From an uncultured Lachnospiraceae bacterium (GTDB lineage Bacteria > Bacillota > Clostridia > Lachnospirales > Lachnospiraceae): a DNA stretch of 38,709 bases. The stretch spans positions 1 to 38,709 of the forward strand of contig CANQIJ010000004.1 in the NCBI GenBank assembly GCA_947624025.1. The letters are read 5' to 3'. How positions within the stretch are numbered: the stretch's first letter is position 1; every line of letters starts with the position of its first letter. Made by a program: the position numbers and the translations under genes. Below, piece after piece: positions 32,670 to 38,709 of the stretch. Below the pieces are notes generated by a model. That model had not been told where the DNA came from. It saw nothing but the letters and a program-made list of their open reading frames with translations, and ran no database searches.

Positions 32670-33098
32670 TCACTGTTCGATCTGTCCGATCCTTCTCACA
32701 TGTTTTTCTTCTCCGGAAAATTCCGTATTTAAGAATGCATCAACAATACTGATGCCAAGGTTAGGTCCGACGATGCCGCCGCCCATAGCCAGCACATTCG
32801 CGTCATTGTGCAGTCTCGTCATCTGTGCCGTCAGGGTGTCCGCGCACAGCGCGCAGCGGATGCCCTTGATCTTATTGGCCGTGATCGAGATGCCGATGCC
32901 TGTTGTACAGATCACGATACCCTTTTCGCATTCTCCCTTTGCCACCGCCTCTGCCACGGCCCGTCCGTAGACAGGATAATCGCAGGAGCTCTTTTCATAG
33001 CACCCGTAGTCCCTGTACTCGATCCCTTTTTCTTTTAAATGTGCGGCAACCGCCTCTTTCAGGTCGTATCCGCCGTGATCACTTCCGATCGCTATCAT
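32670..33098 (-). CDS. rpiB: ribose 5-phosphate isomerase B
   Basis: MIAIGSDHGGYDLKEAVAAHLKEKGIEYRDYG; CTTGIGISITANKIKGIRCALC; start after AACGGAGGAACGGTT. Confidence 0.96.
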   Translation of the reverse strand: MIAIGSDHGGYDLKEAVAAHLKEKGIEYRDYGCYEKSSCDYPVYGRAVAEAVAKGECEKGIVICTTGIGISITANKIKGIRCALCADTLTAQMTRLHNDANVLAMGGGIVGPNLGISIVDAFLNTEFSGEEKHVRRIGQIEQ

Positions 33099-33188
33099 AA
33101 CCGTTCCTCCGTTTCTTTTCTTACAGACCTCTGCCGCCATACGTTCACTCCCGAATACGCCGGTCATGGTTCGCAGAGCAGTCTTCCG

Positions 33189-34253
33189 TTATACGCGGAC
33201 TACTCTGTATCCTGCGGCTTTCAGCAGACGGTTCATCACTGCCTGTCCGATACCGTCCGTATCAAAAGCTTCCGCGTAGATGACTTCAACGTCTTCATCA
33301 TCAAACTCGCGAAGTACACGGTACAGCCTTCGCGCCACGGTATCCTCGCTGCCCCGGTCGCCTACGCTCCTGCATACATCGGCGCGATACCGCTCTATAT
33401 CCGCATCAGTTCCTATCACGCCGCTCTTCTTATTCTGTGCGCGCAGCAGACCGATCTGTGTATTGATATAGTTTACCACATCTTCCCGGGCTCCGTCCAC
33501 AACAGTCAGCTCACCTCTGGGAGCATAATGGCGGTATTTCATCCCCGGCGCTTTGGGCGCCTGTCCGGAATCGTCCCGCATCATGGTGCAGTCCTCCTGC
33601 ACCTCGCCGACCGTTTCTCTCAGCATCTGTACGGTGACATACCCGGGCCTTAACACAGTCGGCACCGGGGATGTCAGGTCAACAATAGTAGATTCCAGTC
33701 CGATCTCTACGTCCCCGCCGTCCAGGATCATATCGATCCTTCCGTCCATATCCTGCACCACATACTTCGCCACCGTAGGACTGGGCTTGCCGGAAAGATT
33801 CGCACTGGGTGCGGCTATATACCCTCCCGACAGCCGGATCAGCTCCCGCGCCACAGGATCAGACGGCATACGCACCGCTACCGTGTCAAGTCCCCCGGTC
33901 GTCTCGCGGGGAACCGGGTCGGATTTTTCCAGGATCATCGTCAGCGGCCCCGGCCAAAACGCATCGGCCAGCTTCACCGCGCTCTCCGGTATATCGCGCA
34001 CGATCCGTCCGAGCGCCTCCCTGTCCGCGATATGTACAATAAGAGGATTGTCGGACGGCCTTCCCTTTGCCGCATATATTTTTCTGGAGGACGCGGGATT
34101 TAACGCGTCACCGCCCAGACCGTAAACCGTTTCCGTCGGAAAGGCTACCAGCCCGCCCTCACGTATGATATTTCCGGCAAGGCGCAGCGCTTCCTTCTCC
34201 TGTTCCGTATAGGCTCCTGTATCCCTTCTGATCTTCCTGATGATCGTCTTCAT
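33189..34253 (-). CDS. L-threonylcarbamoyladenylate synthase (Sua5/YwlC)
   Basis: GGLVAFPTETVYGLGGDALNPASSRKIYAAKGRPSDNPLIVHI; SANLSGKPSPT; C-terminal Sua5 domain. Confidence 0.96.
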   Translation of the reverse strand: MKTIIRKIRRDTGAYTEQEKEALRLAGNIIREGGLVAFPTETVYGLGGDALNPASSRKIYAAKGRPSDNPLIVHIADREALGRIVRDIPESAVKLADAFWPGPLTMILEKSDPVPRETTGGLDTVAVRMPSDPVARELIRLSGGYIAAPSANLSGKPSPTVAKYVVQDMDGRIDMILDGGDVEIGLESTIVDLTSPVPTVLRPGYVTVQMLRETVGEVQEDCTMMRDDSGQAPKAPGMKYRHYAPRGELTVVDGAREDVVNYINTQIGLLRAQNKKSGVIGTDADIERYRADVCRSVGDRGSEDTVARRLYRVLREFDDEDVEVIYAEAFDTDGIGQAVMNRLLKAAGYRVVRV

Positions 34254-34306
34254 AATATCCTGCCATTTCCCGGATCCGGCCACATCGGCGCATCATTTCC
34301 GCCTTC

Positions 34307-35035
34307 TCACTGCACTTCCCCGTTCAGGTACTGCATGATCCCCAGATGGACCGCCCACGCGACCTTTTCCTGATACAGCTCCGATGACAGCTTCTGCGCT
34401 TCCTCGTAATTGGACAAAAACCCGCATTCCACAATGACTACCGGGGAGGAAGTTTTTTTGAGCAGATAATAGCTGTCGTTAGCCTTCGCCTGTCTGGCAT
34501 TATCCGGGTCCACTCCCTGCACCATGGCCTGCTGTATGCGCTGCGCCAGCTCCCTGCTCTTCTCACTGTTCGCATAGTAAAAAACCTGCGCGCCGTGAAC
34601 ATACTCCTCATGGTAGCTGTTCTGATGAATACTGACCGTCAGCACAGGCTGATGCTCTTCGATCAGAGCAACGCGGTTTTTCATATCCTGCACCTTTTTG
34701 TTGGACGCATTCTCATCATACAGCCCCGCATCGGAATCCCTGGTCAGTATGACGTCGATGTCCTGCATTTGTAAAAATTTCTGCAGCTTAAGCGCTATCT
34801 GCAGGTTAATGTCCTTTTCCAGGCTGCCGTCCACGCCTACTTTTCCCGGATCGGCGCCGCCGTGCCCCGCATCGATCACGATGCACGGACGCTGCCCGTC
34901 CGTCTCTACTTCATCGGAAAACACCGTTGATACCATACGCTGTGTGCCCCGCACAATAAAGCAGACCGCCGTAAGCATCATCAGCAGCAGTACGGTTTTG
35001 ACCAACGCCTCCCGGTCCCTTAGGTCTTTCTTCAT
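34307..35035 (-). CDS. N-acetylmuramoyl-L-alanine amidase (Amidase_3, CwlD-like)
   Basis: IVIDAGHGGADPGKVG; SIHQNSYHEEYVHGAQVFYY; VVIVECGFLSNYEEAQKL. Start codon ambiguous (35035 or 35050). Confidence 0.92.
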   Translation of the reverse strand: MKKDLRDREALVKTVLLLMMLTAVCFIVRGTQRMVSTVFSDEVETDGQRPCIVIDAGHGGADPGKVGVDGSLEKDINLQIALKLQKFLQMQDIDVILTRDSDAGLYDENASNKKVQDMKNRVALIEEHQPVLTVSIHQNSYHEEYVHGAQVFYYANSEKSRELAQRIQQAMVQGVDPDNARQAKANDSYYLLKKTSSPVVIVECGFLSNYEEAQKLSSELYQEKVAWAVHLGIMQYLNGEVQ

Positions 35036-35102
35036 ATTACATTCCCGCATATCCAATACTTTTATAAATGAATATGAAGAAGCCTATACAAAAATCACTC
35101 GT

Positions 35103-36794
35103 TTATTGATCCATATATTCTTCGATCACATCCCAGACGTCCGCCGTTTCGAAACCAAGCTGCCACTCCGCTACGCCCGCGATCCCATAATTGTTCATGA
35201 CATTCAGCTTCACGCGTATGGACTCTGCATCCTCCAGCCAGACCTGGTGCAGGGTGCCGTCGGACTGATATTCCCCGTAATTCTGGCATGTTTCTTCATC
35301 CCAGACCGGTGTGATGTCATGATCCGCGATGTACTGCTGCGCGATCTCCATACCGACCGCCTGACTCTCGACCGCAGTGCCCGTTGTGTCCCATATTCTC
35401 GTGTAAAAAGGGATCGCATTGATGACCTTGTCTGCCGGCACCTGCTCCAGTGTTTTCGTGATACCCTTCTCCACGAAGTCGATAGACGCCACGGAGCCCG
35501 CCTCATCGCTTCCTTTATAATGTTCGTCATATCCCATGATAATGACATAATCCGCCACGATTCCCTGTTCCGCCCTGTCATAATGATTGGTATTGCCCAT
35601 CGGCACATAGTTGTCCACCGACAGCACAAGCCCATGCTCCCTGCAGGGGATCGACAGTTCCCGGATAAACTCGATAAAAGGTTCTCCCGCATCCAGGCTG
35701 ATATTCTCAAAGTCAATATTGATGCCGTCCAGATCATATTCCAGCGCGTCCGCTATCAGACGGTCGATAAGGGAACGTCTGGAGCTTGTCCCGGCCAGAA
35801 CCTCATAAGTATCCACCTCACCGCCGTTAAAGTTATCTACGACCGCCCAGACCTCCAAACCCATGTCGTGAGCCTTTGCTACATAATCCGCCGATGCGAA
35901 GCTGACGTAATCTCCCTGGTCGCTGCACAGGGCAAACCATGTGGGCGCCACGACATTGACGCTCTTTACATCCGTCATCATCTCGGTAAGCGAATCATTA
36001 CCCGACATGCCGCCGATCGAATGCCACACCAGATTGATCTTATGGTCGCGCGTATTGGAGGCATATACCGGCTCCGTATAATCCGTCACAGGCGTCGGCG
36101 CCTCGACCGTCTTGTCGCCCAGCCGTTTGTTTTCCACATAACCGATATAAGCGTCACGGGTCTTGACCTTCGTCCACTTATCCATCTCGTCCAGAATAAT
36201 GACACTGTCCCCCTCGGAAACGTCCGTCAGGATCTCGCTCTTGACGCCGCCCTGATAACGCACCTGCGTATCCTTGGTGATAAGAGCCGTCTGACGCTCC
36301 GTCCACTCCGTATACACCTGCATATGGTATGGCTCTCCGTACAGTTCGTATGAGAAATTCGCGTATTCCTTCACAAAATCCGCCGCAATATACAGGATAT
36401 CGCCCTCATATCGTGCGATCACATAATCCCGCGTCTGCGCAGCGTCTCCCACCGTCAGGGACGAGGTGCCGACGGATGTGCTGACGACAGCATCAGGAAG
36501 CGCATACACAAGAAGCTGTTCCTTCTTATCTTCATAAAATCTGTCGTTAAAATATTTATGCACGGTCGCAAGATCAAAATAACACTCGCCGTCCCACAGT
36601 CTGGCGTGTTCCGCGATCTGCTCGTCCTGCAATATGATGGGGACATCGTCGCTGCCCGTGATCCCGAAATATTCCGTCAGATCCGCCCGCTCCGTGGAAT
36701 AGGAATATTTTTCTATCAGCTTTGCTCCAAATCCCGCCGCCGCGATCACAATAATAAGGACGATCGCGATCAGCGCCGGAATCCATTTCTTCAT
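35103..36794 (-). CDS. GH18-family glycosyl hydrolase with SH3-like domain
   Basis: GH18 motif DGINIDFENI; SH3b-like DTQVRYQGGVKSEILTDVSEGDSVIILDEMDKWTKVKTRDAYIGYV; N-terminal TM. Confidence 0.92.
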   Translation of the reverse strand: MKKWIPALIAIVLIIVIAAAGFGAKLIEKYSYSTERADLTEYFGITGSDDVPIILQDEQIAEHARLWDGECYFDLATVHKYFNDRFYEDKKEQLLVYALPDAVVSTSVGTSSLTVGDAAQTRDYVIARYEGDILYIAADFVKEYANFSYELYGEPYHMQVYTEWTERQTALITKDTQVRYQGGVKSEILTDVSEGDSVIILDEMDKWTKVKTRDAYIGYVENKRLGDKTVEAPTPVTDYTEPVYASNTRDHKINLVWHSIGGMSGNDSLTEMMTDVKSVNVVAPTWFALCSDQGDYVSFASADYVAKAHDMGLEVWAVVDNFNGGEVDTYEVLAGTSSRRSLIDRLIADALEYDLDGINIDFENISLDAGEPFIEFIRELSIPCREHGLVLSVDNYVPMGNTNHYDRAEQGIVADYVIIMGYDEHYKGSDEAGSVASIDFVEKGITKTLEQVPADKVINAIPFYTRIWDTTGTAVESQAVGMEIAQQYIADHDITPVWDEETCQNYGEYQSDGTLHQVWLEDAESIRVKLNVMNNYGIAGVAEWQLGFETADVWDVIEEYMDQ

Positions 36795-37518
36795 ATGTCC
36801 AGCTCCTTTCTGACCGTCCTCATTATAACAAACTATTCCCTTTCAGTCATTACTATTTTGACTTTTTTCGCCAAAACGCGGTTTTGACTCTCCGCGCACG
36901 GCATACAAAACAGCTCCCAAAAGGTGCACCCCGTCTACAGGATACCGGCCGTATGCGCCACAGCACTCTGAAAGCGGGAACTTTCCGAAACATCTGCCAG
37001 GTTCTGTGTATCATATATCAGAATAGATTTATGCCTGTTTTCGCATATATTGGCGCATTTTACCGATTTCATCCCGAATTTTCATCTGCCAAAAAGAGCA
37101 TCGTGATATACTAACGGCATAAGATATATAATAGGATGCCAAATAGTTTGGAAGACATCTCCGGCTTGCAAATAAATAAAAAATAACTGTATAACCTACT
37201 CATTCCTTGTGAATTATAATTGTGAAACAGAAAGAAATAAGATTCGGTTCAGATCAGGCACACTGCCTATAAGACTCTCCCCACCGCACAGCGCTTATTG
37301 CAGTGAAGAAATAGATGCTATTATAAAATTTACCCGCAATGCCTCCTTTCGCTGCCGATTGCCGGAGACATCCTGTAAGTCAATTATAGCCACAATTTTA
37401 CAAAAAAGCAACAAATTTCTAAAATAATTAAATTTTTTTAAATACTTTATGCACACTATTGACTAAAATTGGTGCAAAGTATAAGATGAATTTGATTAAA
37501 AAGGATGTGATCATCACT

Positions 37519-38298
37519 ATGAAGATAGAAAAAGTAAATGAGCAGCAGATACGCTGCACACTCACAAGAGAAGATCTGGCAACCAGGGAGCTTAAGATCA
37601 GCGAGCTGGCCTACGGCACGGAGAAAGCCAAGAGCCTGTTCCGGGACATGATGCGTCAGGCGGCCTACGAGTGCGGTTTTGAGGCCGAAGACATTCCTTT
37701 GATGATAGAAGCGATCCCGTTAAATTCGGAATGCATCGTACTCATCATTACCAAAGTGGAAGATCCCGAAGAGCTGGACACCCGTTTTTCCAAATTCGCA
37801 CCCTCCGTCCATGAGGACGACGACTACGATGATGAAGATGCCGAGGACATCGCAGAGACCTTTGCCGACAGCGCCGACGAAATGTTAGATATGCTCCGCA
37901 GGATAAGCGGATCCGAGGCTTCGGACCGGTCTATGGGAACGGCTTGTGTTTCCTCCGAGGACTCCGCGCAGCGTTCCGCCATCAGAGGGACGGGCGAAAC
38001 ACAGCCGGCCAGCCGCCTGTTTTCATTTACCACGCTTAACGATGTGACGAGGCTGGCACATATGGCGGCATTCTCTTACAAGGGCGACAATACTCTGTAC
38101 AAGGATGAAGCGACCGGCCATTATCTGCTGTTTCTGGATCCCGCCAGACAGAGCGCCGCTGAGTTTAACCGGGTCTGCAATCTGATCTCGGAATACGGCA
38201 AGCCGGAGAAATCCGTTCAGGCCGCCAGGGCATATCTGGAGGAGCACTATGAACCTCTGATCAGGGAACATGCGATCGAGGCGCTCGCACAGATCTGA
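37519..38298 (+). CDS. mecA: adaptor protein MecA
   Basis: MKIEKVNEQQIRCTLTREDLATRELKISELAYGTEKAKSLFRDMMRQAAYECGF; acidic linker; C-terminal MecA domain. Confidence 0.92.
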   Translation: MKIEKVNEQQIRCTLTREDLATRELKISELAYGTEKAKSLFRDMMRQAAYECGFEAEDIPLMIEAIPLNSECIVLIITKVEDPEELDTRFSKFAPSVHEDDDYDDEDAEDIAETFADSADEMLDMLRRISGSEASDRSMGTACVSSEDSAQRSAIRGTGETQPASRLFSFTTLNDVTRLAHMAAFSYKGDNTLYKDEATGHYLLFLDPARQSAAEFNRVCNLISEYGKPEKSVQAARAYLEEHYEPLIREHAIEALAQI

Positions 38299-38352
38299 TA
38301 CAGGAGCTGCGTCCATATCCCGTTACGTTAAACAGGACAATAATAAAAAATA

Positions 38353-38424
38353 AAAAGAACTTTTCTGCCCAGGTACCGCAAGCAACAACCGTTATCGCTG
38401 TACCCCGGACGGAAAAGTTCTTTT
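38353..38424. terminator. bidirectional terminator-like long hairpin between mecA and the DUF1858 gene
   Basis: AAAAGAACTTTTC (38353-38365) pairs perfectly with GAAAAGTTCTTTT (38412-38424); U-rich on both strands; 46-nt structured loop. Confidence 0.7.
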
Positions 38425-38439
38425 ATCTTCCCGTAAAGA

Positions 38440-38631
38440 TCATACTGCCGCGATCTGCTGCATCAGCTCGTCCACATCGATGCCGTGCACCATCGCCGCT
38501 TCCTCAAGCGTCTCTCCCTGTGCGGAAGGACATCCCAGGCAATGCATACCGATCCCCATCAGTACAGGGGCGATATCGGGATTGGTATTGAGCGCCTCGC
38601 CGATCGTCATTTCTTTCGTAATATCTGCCAT
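38440..38631 (-). CDS. DUF1858 domain-containing protein
   Basis: [52 protein letters not shown]; start after GGAGGTATACAGAT. Confidence 0.93.
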   Translation of the reverse strand: MADITKEMTIGEALNTNPDIAPVLMGIGMHCLGCPSAQGETLEEAAMVHGIDVDELMQQIAAV

Positions 38632-38709
38632 ATCTGTATACCTCCATTCATCCGCCCGGGCGGATCGTTTTATTTTGTTATCCCGTATGTAGTATGCCAC
38701 ATACTTTCG

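Noticed and set aside
34698-36353. 551-aa plus-strand ORF antisense to the amidase and GH18 genes
   Set aside because: Spans two well-supported minus-strand genes; no domain and no SD.
36884-37427. Small ORFs 36884-37114 and 37209-37427 in the long gap upstream of mecA
   Set aside because: No convincing SD and no recognisable composition or motif; more likely noncoding AT-rich sequence.

Overview
The window is a chromosomal segment that looks like a Firmicute, probably Lachnospiraceae (inferred from gene content and codon style). It is mostly housekeeping: a GH5 lipoprotein, MATE transporter, AraC regulator, cysteine desulfurase, mfd, pth, spoVG, glgC-glgD, murC, dnaD/dnaC-like genes, a divergent PRPP synthetase, queT, a complete F1Fo ATP synthase operon, DUF402, SleB-type hydrolase, rpiB, Sua5, CwlD-like amidase, GH18, mecA and DUF1858. 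The most exciting element is a compact accessory module at about 18225-19294. It has a near-consensus promoter (TTGACA-N17-TATAGT), a short structured RNA (7-bp stem-loop followed by a 9-bp terminator-like hairpin), and then an Abi_2/AbiF-family HEPN protein with an intact R-X4-H motif (RNVCAH). This architecture fits an AbiF-type toxin paired with an upstream ncRNA, a family linked to the ancestry of Cas13. Other notable signals are a preQ1-I riboswitch before queT, DnaA-box-like sites (one perfect) before dnaD, a Na+-type signature in the ATP synthase c subunit, a 32-aa small ORF with a strong Shine-Dalgarno, an 848-aa membrane protein ending in a C39-like domain that seems to lack the catalytic Cys and His, and structured intergenic hairpins within the atp operon. 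All calls come from reading the sequence; no searches were run.
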